Source: Microvirga sp. BSC39
GTDB taxonomy: Bacteria > Pseudomonadota > Alphaproteobacteria > Rhizobiales > Beijerinckiaceae
Direction: 5' to 3'
Length of the DNA stretch: 64,000 bases
Assembly: GCF_000739015.1 (NCBI RefSeq)
Contig: NZ_JPUG01000062.1
Coordinates: 1-64,000 of the forward strand
A program made the translations under genes and the position numbers. Numbering within the stretch: position 1 is the first letter of the stretch; every line of letters starts with the position of its first letter. Under the pieces are notes generated by a model, which made no database searches, had not been told where the DNA came from, and was given only the letters and a program-made list of their open reading frames with translations. Positions 1-8,577 of this stretch are shown one piece after another.

Positions 1-275
1 ATCCTCGGCCCAGAGGATTTGACGGGTTGGGGATGGCGGAGGAGGGGCAGGCCTTCAGGGGCGACCAACACCTCGATGCTTCGCGCCACTCCGGGCTGAC
101 GGCGGATCAAGCCGGCCCGTTCCAAGGTTAGGATCATCTGGTGCACGGACGGCGGCGTGACCTGGAAATGGCGCTGCATGTCGGTCTCAGCCGGGGGGCG
201 GCCATGGACGCGCGTGTAGGCATCGATGAAGGCCAGGTACTGGCCCTGCCGGTCGGTGAAGCTTTTCTCGGACAT
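1..275 (-). CDS. LexA-type winged-helix DNA-binding protein, C-terminus cut by window edge
   Basis: Reading leftwards from the ATG at 275-273, 91 codons stay open to the window edge. The protein starts MSEKSFTDRQGQYLAFIDAY and continues with GRPPAETDMQRHF and PPSVHQMILTLERAGLIRR. This is the layout of the LexA N-terminal winged helix: 'R-Q-x-x-x-L-x-F-I', then a recognition helix around PPSVHQMI. The part seen ends in a proline-rich stretch, so whether a LexA S24 autoprotease domain follows cannot be judged. Stand-alone LexA-HTH proteins of this kind occur in alphaproteobacteria and would act as small transcription regulators. It is divergent from the neighbouring transposase with 58 bp between start codons, so it may be IS cargo or a chromosomal neighbour. 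Confidence 0.7.
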   Translation of the reverse strand, partial: MSEKSFTDRQGQYLAFIDAYTRVHGRPPAETDMQRHFQVTPPSVHQMILTLERAGLIRRQPGVARSIEVLVAPEGLPLLRHPQPVKSSGPR

Positions 276-333
276 CCGCCACACGCTCGATTCATCGGCT
301 GATTCAGCTGGGCCTCTCACGCGGGAGGCCGAG

Positions 334-1473
334 ATGAACATATGCTACCGGATTGAGCTGAGCGAGGCCGAGCGCACCCAGCTTCAGACGATGCTCAGCG
401 GCGGCAAGCAGGCGGCCCGAAAGCTCAAGCGAGCGCAGATCCTGTTGGCGGCCGATGCCGGGGTGTCAGACGAGACGATTGCCGAGAGCATCGCGGTGGG
501 CGGCTCGACCGTGTACCGGACCAAGCGCCGCTTCGTGGAGGGCAACCTGGAGCGGGCCCTCAGCGAGGAACCCCGTCCCGGCGCCGCCCGCAAGCTCTCA
601 GGCCCGGAGGAGGCGCTGCTGGTGGCCACCGCCTGCGCAAAGCCGCCGGCGGGCCGGGCCCGCTGGACGCTGGAGCTCCTGGCCGGCGAGATCGTACGGC
701 TCACCCAACACAACAGCCTGTCGCGCGAGACAGTGCGCCGGCGTCTGGCTGAAAATGCCCTCAAGCCGTGGCAGCAGAAGATGTGGTGCGTGCCAAAGAT
801 TGATGGCGAATACGTCGCCCGCATGGAGGATGTGCTTGATCTCTACGCCGCGCCGTCCGATCCGCAGCACCCGGTGGTGTGCTTCGATGAAAGCCCCGTC
901 CAACTCATTGGTGAGACGCGCCCGCCGCTCCCGGCCGCACCGGGGCAGATTGAGTGCATCGACTACGAGTACCGCCGCTGTGGCACGGTGAACCTGTTCG
1001 TGATGGTGGATGCGCACCGGCCCTGGCGCCGGGTCAAGGTTAGTGAGCAGCGCACGGCATGCGACTTCGCCCGGTGCATGCGCGAGCTTGTGGATGTCGA
1101 CTTTCCGCAGGCCGAGCGGATCCGGGTCGTGATGGACAACTTGTCGACGCACACGCCCGGCGCGCTCTACGAGGCTTTCCCGGCCGCGGAAGCGCATCGC
1201 CTCCTGGGGCGGCTGGAGTACCACTTTACTCCCAAGCACGCGAGTTGGTTGAACATGGTCGAAATCGAGATCGGGGTGCTCAAGGGCCAGTGCCTGGACC
1301 GGCGGATCGCCACGCGCGAGGGGCTCGAGCGGGAAATCGCTGCCTGGGAGCGCGAGCGCAACGCCGCCGGGGTCCGGGTCAGGTGGATGTTCACCACCGA
1401 AAACGCCCGGGTCAAAATGGGCCGCGCCTATCCCAAAACCGCCTCGCCCGAGCCACTCGCCAAAGGGTCATAA
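334..1473 (+). CDS. IS630-family transposase
   Basis: A 379-residue DDE transposase. Residues 1-150 carry the N-terminal helix-turn-helix region (LKRAQILLAADAG, then SDETIAESIAVGGSTVYR). The catalytic domain has VVCFDESPVQ (D185), RVVMDNLSTH (D268) and HASWLNMVEIE (E310 or E312), the usual IS630 pattern. I chose ATG 334 because upstream in-frame codons would overlap the divergent LexA-like gene and add sequence with no family resemblance. The frame is intact and full length, so the enzyme may be active. I could not find convincing terminal inverted repeats or a TA target duplication by eye, so the element ends are not defined. Confidence 0.9.
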   Translation: MNICYRIELSEAERTQLQTMLSGGKQAARKLKRAQILLAADAGVSDETIAESIAVGGSTVYRTKRRFVEGNLERALSEEPRPGAARKLSGPEEALLVATACAKPPAGRARWTLELLAGEIVRLTQHNSLSRETVRRRLAENALKPWQQKMWCVPKIDGEYVARMEDVLDLYAAPSDPQHPVVCFDESPVQLIGETRPPLPAAPGQIECIDYEYRRCGTVNLFVMVDAHRPWRRVKVSEQRTACDFARCMRELVDVDFPQAERIRVVMDNLSTHTPGALYEAFPAAEAHRLLGRLEYHFTPKHASWLNMVEIEIGVLKGQCLDRRIATREGLEREIAAWERERNAAGVRVRWMFTTENARVKMGRAYPKTASPEPLAKGS

Positions 1474-1591
1474 TCACTGCGTAGAGGATCTAGCGTTGAC
1501 ACCGCCTCAATCCTACAAAGTAACGTTTCATCTCTCAATGGCGGAAACTCTAGCCATAGAAGTCTGAAGCGGCTGAAGAGTACAGGCGGGC

Positions 1592-2275
1592 ATGAGCGAC
1601 GACCTTCCCCATTATCACGGCCATCGCGACCGGTTGCGCGCCCGCTTCATGGAGGTGGGCGGCGATGCCGTGCCGGATTACGAGCTTTTGGAACTCGTCC
1701 TCTTCCGCTCGATCCCGCGCCGGGACGTGAAGCCCATCGCCAAGGAGTTGCTCAAGCGCTTCGGCTCCTTCGCCGAGGTGCTGGCCGCCACACCGGCCCG
1801 GCTCATGGAGGTGGACGGGATCGGCGAGAGCGTGGTGACGGACCTGAAGATCGTCGAGGCTTCCGCCCGGCGGCTCGCAAAGGGCGAGGTGGCCAAGCGC
1901 CCCGTCCTGTCCTCCTGGACCTCCGTCATCGATTATTGCCGCACCGCCATGGCCTTCATGGACAAGGAGCAGTTCCGCCTGCTCTTCCTCGACAAGCGCA
2001 ACGCGCTCATCGCCGACGAGGTGCAGCAATCGGGCACCGTCGACCACACGCCGGTCTATCCGCGCGAGGTGGTCAAGCGGGCCCTCGAACTCTCGGCGTC
2101 AGCCCTGATCCTGGTGCACAACCACCCCTCGGGCGATCCCACGCCGTCCTCCGCCGACGCCAAGATGACCCGCGAGATCATGGAGGTGGCAAAGCCCTTA
2201 GGGATCACCGTCCATGACCACATCATCGTGGGCCGCGAGGGTCATGCGAGCCTCAAGGGCCTGCGCCTGATCTGA
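1592..2275 (+). CDS. radC: RadC family JAB/MPN-domain protein
   Basis: A 227-residue RadC-like protein. Residues 25-95 contain a helix-hairpin-helix-like region (ELLELVLF, then [15 protein letters not shown]). The C-terminal MPN/JAB domain has the metal-binding signature [14 protein letters not shown] at 176-189, with the two histidines and the aspartate expected for zinc. RadC was once linked to DNA repair, but its biochemical role is unsettled. The stop of the IS630 transposase lies 118 bp upstream, so the insertion sits in the promoter side of this gene and could affect its expression. A possible -35 box (TTGACA, 1496-1501) lacks a good -10 partner. Confidence 0.9.
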   Translation: MSDDLPHYHGHRDRLRARFMEVGGDAVPDYELLELVLFRSIPRRDVKPIAKELLKRFGSFAEVLAATPARLMEVDGIGESVVTDLKIVEASARRLAKGEVAKRPVLSSWTSVIDYCRTAMAFMDKEQFRLLFLDKRNALIADEVQQSGTVDHTPVYPREVVKRALELSASALILVHNHPSGDPTPSSADAKMTREIMEVAKPLGITVHDHIIVGREGHASLKGLRLI

Positions 2276-2344
2276 GCTTGACCACAGAACCAACCCCTCC
2301 CGTCGGCGTTACACCACCACGAGTAACGTTCATGGGAGTTGATG

Positions 2345-2806
2345 ATGAAACTGCTGCTGACCGCCGGCCTGCTCGGCTCCACCCTCCTGGCTTCGGCCGC
2401 CATGGCCCAGTCCACCCCCGCACAGCCCTCCTCCGGCGCCACGGCTCCGGCCGGCGTGAATTTCATCACCCGCCTCGAGGCCGGCCAGATGCTCGCCTCC
2501 AAGATCATGGATGAGGATGTGGTTGGTGCCGACAACAAGGATATCGGCGATGTCGAGGATCTGGTGCTCGACCGCAGCGGCAAGGTCGTCGCCGTCGTTG
2601 TCGAGGTGGATGCGGGCCTCGGCGACCGCACCGTGGCCCTGCCCATGAGCGCCATCCAGATGAACGCCCCGGACGCGGCAACCACGGGCTCCGTTCAGAC
2701 GACCGGTTCGACCACGAGCCGCAGCAGCGACGACATGCGGATCGTCGTGAACATGTCGGTCGACCAGCTCAAGTCGGCTCCGGAATTCGAGGAAGACGAC
2801 GACTAA
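2345..2806 (+). CDS. Exported PRC-barrel domain protein
   Basis: About 153 residues. The N-terminus MKLLLTAGLLGSTLLASAA ending in AMAQ is a clear Sec signal peptide. After a short Ser/Ala/Pro linker comes a PRC-barrel-like domain (ASKIMDEDVVGADNKDIGD, then VEDLVLDRSGKVVAVVVEVD). Two ATG codons occur in tandem at 2342 and 2345. I chose 2345 because GGGAG at 2334-2338 is then 6 bases away. Periplasmic PRC-barrel proteins of this size are common in Hyphomicrobiales and have no assigned reaction. It is convergent with the ExoD-like gene, with a strong hairpin between them. Confidence 0.8.
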   Translation: MKLLLTAGLLGSTLLASAAMAQSTPAQPSSGATAPAGVNFITRLEAGQMLASKIMDEDVVGADNKDIGDVEDLVLDRSGKVVAVVVEVDAGLGDRTVALPMSAIQMNAPDAATTGSVQTTGSTTSRSSDDMRIVVNMSVDQLKSAPEFEEDDD

Positions 2807-2817
2807 GGCATCACGAT

Positions 2818-2844
2818 CCTGCGGCCGCCTGTGGTGGCCGCAGG
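2818..2844. terminator. Hairpin between convergent genes
   Basis: CCTGCGGCC and GGCCGCAGG pair perfectly over 9 bp around a 9-base loop. It lies in the 40 bp between the stop of the PRC-barrel gene and the stop of the convergent ExoD-like gene. There is no U-tract on either side, so termination here would be weak or Rho-assisted. Confidence 0.5.
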
Positions 2845-2846
2845 CC

Positions 2847-3443
2847 TCAGATCAGGGTGTCGATCCCGGTGAAGATCGCGTAGACGAAGCCCAGGCTCAG
2901 GGTCAGGCCGAAGGAGCCGACCAGGAGCCCTCCCACCACGACGAAGCCGTCCCGTTCCACCAGGCCCAGGCCGACGAGGCACACGGCGAGGCCCAACGGG
3001 ATCTGCCCCACGAACGGGGGCGCGAACAGAAGCCCCAGCGACAGAACCAGAATGACCGCGCCCATGAGGCGCATGGCGAGCGGCGTGTCCAGGAAGATCA
3101 TGCGAGGCCGCGAAATCCGCTCGAGCCGGCGAAACACCGGAATCGCGCGTCCGACGGCCCGCTCCACATCCGTGCGGGCCATGGAGCGGTTCATGAGCTG
3201 GCGCGGAAGCCAGGGAGCCTCGCGTCCGAAAACGATCTGAACGGCGACAAGCGCCAGCAGCAGTCCGCAGACCAGGGGAATCGGCGGCGGCATGGGAAGG
3301 CAATTGGGCAGGCCCAACAGGACGATCAGGAGCGCAAAGGCCCGGTCCTGGAGCACGGCCATGATCTCGCGCACGGTGAGGCGCTCGCCCGGCTGGGACG
3401 CGAGGGCGAGCAGGATCTGGGAAGTGCGCGCGTTGGAAAACAA
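2847..3443 (-). CDS. ExoD-like membrane protein
   Basis: A protein of about 198 residues of the ExoD family. It opens with SNARTSQILLALASQPGERL, followed by TVREIMAVLQDRAFALL and then hydrophobic segments that include a PMPPPIPLVCGLLLAL stretch, and ends with several further membrane segments. ExoD was named from exopolysaccharide and alkaline-pH phenotypes in Sinorhizobium; its reaction is unknown. The frame stays open further upstream to a TTG at 3539, but that part overlaps usg and matches nothing, so I favour the TTG at 3443. The start is uncertain because its ribosome-binding site is poor. Confidence 0.75.
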   Translation of the reverse strand: MFSNARTSQILLALASQPGERLTVREIMAVLQDRAFALLIVLLGLPNCLPMPPPIPLVCGLLLALVAVQIVFGREAPWLPRQLMNRSMARTDVERAVGRAIPVFRRLERISRPRMIFLDTPLAMRLMGAVILVLSLGLLFAPPFVGQIPLGLAVCLVGLGLVERDGFVVVGGLLVGSFGLTLSLGFVYAIFTGIDTLI

Positions 3444-3513
3444 GGAGCCCTGACAGGTTCGGGGATGCTCAGGGCGCCTCTCTACCTGACTTAACGTCCG
3501 GGGCCAAGGCGTA

Positions 3514-3783
3514 TCAATGAATGTTGATCTCCCCCTCAATCGCCCGGAACTCGGCGGGACGGATCAGCTGCGCATGGGTGACCGTGACCGAGTGCAGGGG
3601 CCCGGCAAGCTCCCGCTTCCAGAAGTCGAGAAAATCGATGAGAACGGGAAAGCGGGGCGCCAGATCGTATTCCTGCCAGACGTAGGTCTGAAGGAAGGAC
3701 GGGTGATCCGGCATGCGGTACAGGATCTTGGCGGTCGTCAGCCCGTAGCCTTCCATCTGGCGGATGAAATCCTTCGATACCAT
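3514..3783 (-). CDS. usg: Usg family protein
   Basis: An 89-residue protein starting MVSKDFIRQMEGYGLTTAKI and containing YRMPDHPSFLQTYVWQEYDL, the conserved core of the Usg-like family first seen next to the trp genes of Caulobacter. Its function is unknown. A GGAG ribosome-binding site sits five bases upstream of the ATG. No trp genes are in the window, so the original linkage is lost. The gene precedes the ExoD-like gene on the same strand. Confidence 0.85.
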   Translation of the reverse strand: MVSKDFIRQMEGYGLTTAKILYRMPDHPSFLQTYVWQEYDLAPRFPVLIDFLDFWKRELAGPLHSVTVTHAQLIRPAEFRAIEGEINIH

Positions 3784-4057
3784 GCGAACTCCTTCTCAAG
3801 CCCGAACGAGCCTTGTCGACAGGAATCCACCCGGAAAGCGCAGGCGGTCTCCTGCCCTATGCTCAAGGCTAAATCTTGAGTGTGTTTTCAGGTTCCCGCA
3901 AGCGTGTCGTCAGGCGACAACCGAAGGCCTGAGCAAGGGGAAAACCCGTGTCCACAGAGAGCGCGATGCGCAAACGGGCTTGCACATCCACGCGATCTTG
4001 CGTTGAGTGCTCGGGCGGGAGCCTGGACGGAAGCATCGGGGAAGGAGATCACCGGGA

Positions 4058-4906
4058 ATGCGCTTCGCCTTCGCGGGAATCGATTTTCTGGGAGATGTTT
4101 TCGAGACGTTCCTCGCCCGGGGCTGGGAGCCCGTCAAGCTGTTCAGCCGCCCCTGCGACAGCATCTACGACTTCAACGACGTGACCCTGTCCCGCGCCCG
4201 CTCGCTGCGCCTGCCGGTGCAGATGTCGCGCATCCTCCCGGCCGACCTCGCGGGCCTGAAGGCCATGGGCTGCGAAGCCCTGGTGGTCGCGGGCTATCCA
4301 TGGCTGATCACCGGTTGGGAGCGGCATATCCCCTATGCGTTCAACTTCCACCCCTCACCCCTGCCCTTGGGCCGAGGGCCTTACCCACTCTTCCAGGCCG
4401 TTCTCGACGGCCTGGAAGAGTGGGGCATGACGGCTCACGCGCTGGAGCCTGCCTTCGACACCGGGGCCATCGTGGCCCAGAAGCGTTTTTCCTTGAGCGG
4501 CGCGGAATCTCACGACACTCTGCTGTCCAAGTGCCAGATGGCCGCAAAGGAACTCGCGGCGGAGATCGCCTCAGACCTGCCCCGTCTCTGGGCCGAGGCA
4601 AGGCCGCAGGGGCCGGGCACCTACTGGCCCAGGGTGACGCAGGCGCAGAGAACCGTCTCCTGGAACGGCGGCGTGCAGGATGCGCTGCGCACCATCCGGG
4701 CCTTCGGATCCATCGAGGCCTTCGCCCAGGTCGATTCCCGCTATGTCTATGTGTGGGAGGCGTCGGGCTGGGAGGAGCCGCACCGCTACAGGCCCGGCAC
4801 CCTCGTCCATCGCCACTGCAAGCACATGGTAGTGGCCGCCCGCGACGGGTTCGTGCAGATCAGCGGATGGAGCCCCTACGCGCCGGGGCCTGCGAGACAG
4901 GGATAG
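4058..4906 (+). CDS. Formyltransferase family protein
   Basis: A 282-residue protein of the formyltransferase N-terminal fold. AFNFHPSPLPLGRGPYP carries the catalytic Asn and His of the family and the folate-binding loop, and FDTGAIVAQ supplies the catalytic Asp. The C-terminal 90 residues resemble an FMT-like OB domain. It is shorter than Met-tRNA formyltransferase (about 310) and departs from it in the first 60 residues, so it is probably a paralogue acting on another amine, for example a sugar nucleotide or amino acid. The ATG at 4058 follows GGAG at 4044-4047. It stands alone, without sugar or peptide genes that would suggest the substrate. Confidence 0.75.
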   Translation: MRFAFAGIDFLGDVFETFLARGWEPVKLFSRPCDSIYDFNDVTLSRARSLRLPVQMSRILPADLAGLKAMGCEALVVAGYPWLITGWERHIPYAFNFHPSPLPLGRGPYPLFQAVLDGLEEWGMTAHALEPAFDTGAIVAQKRFSLSGAESHDTLLSKCQMAAKELAAEIASDLPRLWAEARPQGPGTYWPRVTQAQRTVSWNGGVQDALRTIRAFGSIEAFAQVDSRYVYVWEASGWEEPHRYRPGTLVHRHCKHMVVAARDGFVQISGWSPYAPGPARQG

Positions 4907-4928
4907 GCGGACAACGCTCTAGCACAAC

Positions 4929-4951
4929 GTGCGGACCCAGATGGTCCGCAC
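4929..4951. terminator. Perfect 9-bp inverted repeat after formyltransferase gene
   Basis: GTGCGGACC and GGTCCGCAC flank a 5-base spacer, 23 bp after the formyltransferase stop. No U-run follows. It could be a Rho-assisted terminator, an mRNA 3' end stabiliser, or a regulator site. Confidence 0.4.
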
Positions 4952-4970
4952 GATGCGCCTTCCAAGAACT

Positions 4971-5015
4971 GAGCATCGGAATGATCCCAAAAGTGCAAAT
5001 CCACTTTCGGGTCCG
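4971..5015. repeat. REP-like palindrome, AAAGTG family, copy 1
   Basis: GAGCATC begins the element, and GATCCCAAAAGTG pairs imperfectly with CACTTTCGGGTCC around CAAATC. It belongs with the copies at 16081-16128 and 55267-55313, which share the GAGCATC edge and an AAAGTG or AATGGG core. It lies between the formyltransferase gene and a 22-codon ORF on the opposite strand. Confidence 0.6.
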
Positions 5016-5020
5016 AGGCT

Positions 5021-5089
5021 TTAGCGCCGGCGCCTGATCATCTTCCAGGCCTGACGAAGGACGAAGAGATTGCGAAGGAGCTTGAACAT
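5021..5089 (-). CDS. Candidate 22-residue cationic small protein
   Basis: ATG at 5089 opens a 22-codon frame ending in TAA at 5021-5023. The product begins MFKLLRNLFVLRQAWK and ends MIRRRR. AAAGGTG lies about seven bases upstream, a good ribosome-binding site. The peptide is amphipathic, with hydrophobic residues alternating with Lys/Arg and an Arg-rich tail, as in membrane-surface small proteins. It precedes the interrupted kinase on the same strand but reads away from it. I know no named family. The case rests on the start signal and composition only. Confidence 0.4.
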   Translation of the reverse strand: MFKLLRNLFVLRQAWKMIRRRR

Positions 5090-5182
5090 CGGATCACCTT
5101 TGAAAAACCACGTGCTGGTCAAAGGTCTTTCCGGTGTATGGTTCCAATCCGGTCACAGGCTCAGCGTCGTATAGCGAACGCG

Positions 5183-7117
5183 CTATGCCAGCGGAGCATC
5201 CACGGTGCACAGGACCCCTTCAGGGTGGAACGTGATCTGGACGTCGCCGTTGAGCTCGCGTGCGAGGCTGCGTTCGATCAGCCGGGAGCCGAAGCCCTGC
5301 CGTGTCGGCGGCTCGACCGGCGGGCCGCCGCTCTCCTGCCAGCGCAGGCGCAAACGCCCTCCAGGCTGGGTCTCTGCGATGTCCCACACGACGTCGACCC
5401 TTCCCGTCTCGTTCGACAGGGAGCCATGCTTCACGGCATTCGTGGTCAGCTCCTGGAGAGCCATGGACAGGGCCAGGGCGATGCGGGGCGACAAGCGGAC
5501 CTCAGGCCCTTCGATCGTCAGGCGATCCTCACTGAGGGACCTGTAGGGCGCCACCGCTTGAGCGACGACGTTCCTGAGCTCGGCCCCTTCCCAGTTCTCC
5601 GTCGTCAGAACGTCGTGAGCCCGCGCCAGAGCCATCAGGCGCCCCTCGAAAGCTTCCTTGGCCTCCTGCATGGTCGAGGCATTGCGCAGGGTCTGGGACG
5701 CGATCGACTGCACCGTGGCCAAGGTGTTCTTCACCCGGTGGTTCAGCTCGTTGATCAGGAGTGTGCGCTGCTCCTCGGCTCTCTTGCGGTCGGTGATGTC
5801 GCGCTGGATTCCCCAGAGCCGCTTCAGCCGGCAGTCTTCGATGACCGGGATGATGCTGTTGTCGAAATAACTGAAATTGCCGGCTGCATCCTGCTCGGCG
5901 GATTCCACGCCGCTGACGCTGTAGCCGGAATGAACAATTCCAGCGAGATAGGCTCTGGCCTCGGGGTCGGATGACGGCAGGGGGAAGTCCAAGGTTTTGC
6001 CGATTAGATCCTCGGCCCGCTCAAGCCCATACATGCGCGCCATGGCGTCGTTGCAGTCGACGAAGCGGCCGTTGCGGTAGGCCAGTTCGATCTGCTCCTC
6101 TACAGGCAACCGCGTATCGAGTGGAGGCACGAGCTCGAGGAGCCAGATGCCCTCGGAACTGTGGGCGATGAACGAGCGATAGCGCTCCTCGCTCTCGCGC
6201 AGCGCCGCCTCGGTATCCTTGGCGGCGGTGATATCCCACTGGGCACCGAGGGAGCGGATGAAGCGTCCCTCCTTATCCCGGATCAGCTTGGTGCGCGCCG
6301 TGATCCACCGCATCTCGCCGGTATCGGCGCGGATGATGCGGAAATCGTATTCGAGCTGGTGGCAGGCGGGATCGGTGACCGCTCTGCGTGTTTCGGACTC
6401 GATCCGTGGTCGATCCTCGGGATGCAGGAGACCGAACCATTGCTCATACGAGAAGCTGTCGGAACGATCATCCGGCAGCCCGTACAGCTCCAGGTACTCG
6501 GGTGAGGCAATGGCTTTGCCTGTCGTGCGGTCGAATTCGAAACTGCCGATCCGCGCCGCTTCCTTGACCTGCCTGAGCCGCTCCTCCATGGGAGCGCGGC
6601 TCGGCGCTTCGTTTCCGGTGCAATAAAAACCCGCAACCTTGCCTGCCTCATCCCGCACAGGCATCCAGGAGAATGTGAAGCCCCCGATGGGCCAACCCAG
6701 TCGCCCGCCCGATGCATCAGGACGCCCGGCGGCATCCTGCGCCTCGCCTGACAGAGCCGATTGGACGATTGTGCGTTGCCGGTCCCACATCTCAGGCCAA
6801 ACCTCACGGAGGGGCCTGCCGAGGGCTGCCGGATGCTTTGGGCCGATCCTTGGCCCAAAGCTGTCGTTGTAGAGAAGAGCGAGATCGGCTCCCTAGAGGA
6901 CGAAAACCGGTTGCGGGGAGCTGAGCATCAGATCGGCAACGGTGCGAAGGCACTGGGGCCATGACGGCAGAGGACCAAGCGAGGTCGCCGCCCAATCATG
7001 CGCCCGGAAACGCTGACACATCTCGCCCCCGCCCTGCAGCCAGGAAGCCGCTGGAACTCTGAGGTCGTCGGGTGTGGCAGGCGGGGGCGATTGCCCTTCC
7101 AGAAGGCCCTCGCTCAT
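5183..7117 (-). pseudogene. HWE-family PAS sensor histidine kinase, interrupted by an in-frame amber codon
   Basis: The reading frame runs from ATG 7117 to 5183 with one internal TAG at 6893-6895, where homologous kinases have a Trp (..VFVL-stop-GADLALLYND..). Without the stop it would be a 644-residue kinase. It has an N-terminal PAS-like domain (MCQRFRAHDWAATSLGPLP onwards), two more PAS/PAC domains, and a C-terminal HWE/HisKA_2 kinase. The phosphorylation site is LINELNHRVKNTLATVQSI, and the ATPase region has ELTTNAVKHGSLS and a terminal GFGSRLIERSLA. The stop needs only one G-to-A change from TGG. The downstream part could restart at ATG 6790 and would keep two PAS domains and the kinase core, so partial function is possible. 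No partner response regulator is nearby. Confidence 0.85.
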
Positions 7118-7446
7118 GGAGGGGCCATTCTACACGCCGACCTGCAGGATCTTTTGACCGCATCAGCATCGGATGTGTTCCAGTTGCTCAACATCCCTTG
7201 CTCGCGGCCCTGCAGATCATGATTGCAATGTGACAAAGGGACATAATCTCCAGCGGCGCGGGTTCAAGGGATGCCGAGAGATCTGCACGGGCTTTGGCTG
7301 ACCTGTAAGGATGTCGGCTTCTGTACCGATCCGGAACCGCCAGGGGACTAACCTGCTCAGTGGCGAGAATTCCGCGGAACCAAGGTTCCGTAAGGGCATT
7401 ACCTCACCACGAAGGCCACGTGCCCCCAGGTCTTCGAGACCCTCAA

Positions 7447-7480
7447 AGCCCTTCACGCTCCCCTCGTGAGGGGCTTTTTC
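7447..7480 (+). terminator. Strong intrinsic terminator with no gene in front of it
   Basis: AGCCCTTCACG and CGTGAGGGGCT pair over 11 bp (one G-U) with a 7-base loop, followed by TTTTTC. It has the form of a Rho-independent terminator for rightward transcription, yet no rightward protein gene precedes it. That supports a small RNA ending here. Confidence 0.65.
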
Positions 7481-7579
7481 CCAGGAAAATCCGACATTTT
7501 CTGCGGCTGCGGCGAACTACACACACCTCTTTGGGATTACCCCCATGGAGGCACTGTTCACCTACAGCCCTTCACAACT

Positions 7580-7622
7580 GAGGGCCGCTTGCTTCATCCC
7601 GGCAGGCAGGCCCTCTCTTTTG
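7580..7622 (+). terminator. Second terminator-like hairpin
   Basis: GAGGGCC and GGCCCTC pair perfectly around a 22-base loop that itself contains complementary bases, followed by TCTTTTG. It is weaker than the hairpin at 7447 but has the same orientation. Confidence 0.4.
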
Positions 7623-7760
7623 CCGAGAATTCCCCTGAAGCTGAAACCGTCTCGACCTGTCGATTGCGGCCATGAGGGCTCCCATGAGCCTTTGGGGGCC
7701 GGGAGGCCTCCTCATGTGTCGGCGACGGGTGACGAGGCCCTTCCCTTTGCACCCCGAGCC

Positions 7761-8279
7761 TCAGAGCTCGTGGTAGTGCCGGCCCTGATAGACGAGGGGT
7801 GGCCTCTGCTCGCCGAGCCTGATGCCGATGATCTCGCCGATGATCACGTGGTGGGTGGCGACCACCCGGGCGTCGCTGATCCGGCAATCGAACGAAGCCA
7901 GGCTCGTGGCCAGGACGGGTGAGCCCGTCTCCAGGGTTTCCCACTGGCCTCTGGTGAAACGGTCCGCCCCCTGCAGGCCGGCCCGGCCGGCGAAGATATC
8001 CGCCAGTTCTACATCCGCCGCCGCGAGGGTATTCACGCAGAAGACCCGGTTCGACAGCAGAGCCTGAGCCGACCGGGAGCCCGTGTTGACACAGACGAGG
8101 AGCGAAGCCGGACTGTCGGTCACGGGGGTCACGGCCGTGGCCGTGAAGCCTCCGCAGCCGGCGGAACCGTCAGTCGTGACCACATGGACGGCACCGGCGA
8201 CCCGGCTCATCCCCTCCCGAAAGAGCAGGGCGTCCGAGCCGGAGGTGGAATGCGGAGAGGCTTGTGTCTTCAAGATCAT
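7761..8279 (-). CDS. Flavin reductase family protein (RutF/HpaC-like)
   Basis: A 172-residue FMN-binding split-barrel flavin reductase. Signature stretches are AVHVVTTDGSAGCGGFTATA, DSPASLLVCVN, FCVNTLAA and FDCRISDARVV, and it ends in the typical LVYQGRHYHEL. Such proteins reduce FMN or FAD with NAD(P)H for a partner flavin monooxygenase. No such monooxygenase is in the window. I chose ATG 8279; the frame extends upstream without resemblance. It is transcribed away from the liv operon, with about 300 bp between them. Confidence 0.85.
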   Translation of the reverse strand: MILKTQASPHSTSGSDALLFREGMSRVAGAVHVVTTDGSAGCGGFTATAVTPVTDSPASLLVCVNTGSRSAQALLSNRVFCVNTLAAADVELADIFAGRAGLQGADRFTRGQWETLETGSPVLATSLASFDCRISDARVVATHHVIIGEIIGIRLGEQRPPLVYQGRHYHEL

Positions 8280-8577
8280 GATCCAAGCAAGCCTCTTCCA
8301 CTCTTTTGGGCTGAGCACAAGGCCGTTACAGCCATATGGTTCCTCCGCCCCGGCAAGGGAAGCGGCCGGCGTTCGGGCGCCGTGCCGCACATTCAGTCGG
8401 TCTCTGGCAACATTTCCATCATTTGGGGTGATAGGAATCTTAACAGTACGTTGTGGAATGAAAATCGTTTTGCTAGAGACACCCGCACCTTACGTCAGGC
8501 TTGGCGATGCACACGCATCGTGCTTTCCTGCATCGTTTCCCAAGAATGACCCCGTTCCAGAGGGGCAAGGGTAGGAC

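Larger units (their letters stand above)
7118..7760. other. 643-bp intergenic region with possible structured RNAs
   Basis: No frame here looks like a protein gene: the longer ones lack ribosome-binding sites and family resemblance. The region holds a CGGAAC-CAAG-GTTCCG hairpin at 7375-7390 and two terminator-like hairpins on the + strand (described separately). Together these suggest one or two small RNAs transcribed rightwards from somewhere after about 7200. I did not recognise 6S, SRP, RNase P or tmRNA signatures. Confidence 0.35.

Noticed and set aside
226..333. Upstream extension of the transposase frame
   Set aside because: The extra 36 residues overlap the start of the divergent LexA-like gene and are not part of IS630 transposases.
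1496..1524. TTGACA box between the transposase and radC
   Set aside because: No acceptable -10 lies at 16-18 bases.
3948..4184. GTG-started 78-codon frame before the formyltransferase gene
   Set aside because: The product is Ser/Arg-rich and runs into the formyltransferase gene in another frame. No family resemblance.
7217..7456. 79-codon minus-strand frame in the 7.1-7.8 kb gap
   Set aside because: There is no ribosome-binding site or family match. The hairpins there fit an RNA better.
8451..8479. Possible promoter TTGTGG-N17-TAGAGA before livH
   Set aside because: Only three of six -10 positions match, so I mention it but do not call it.
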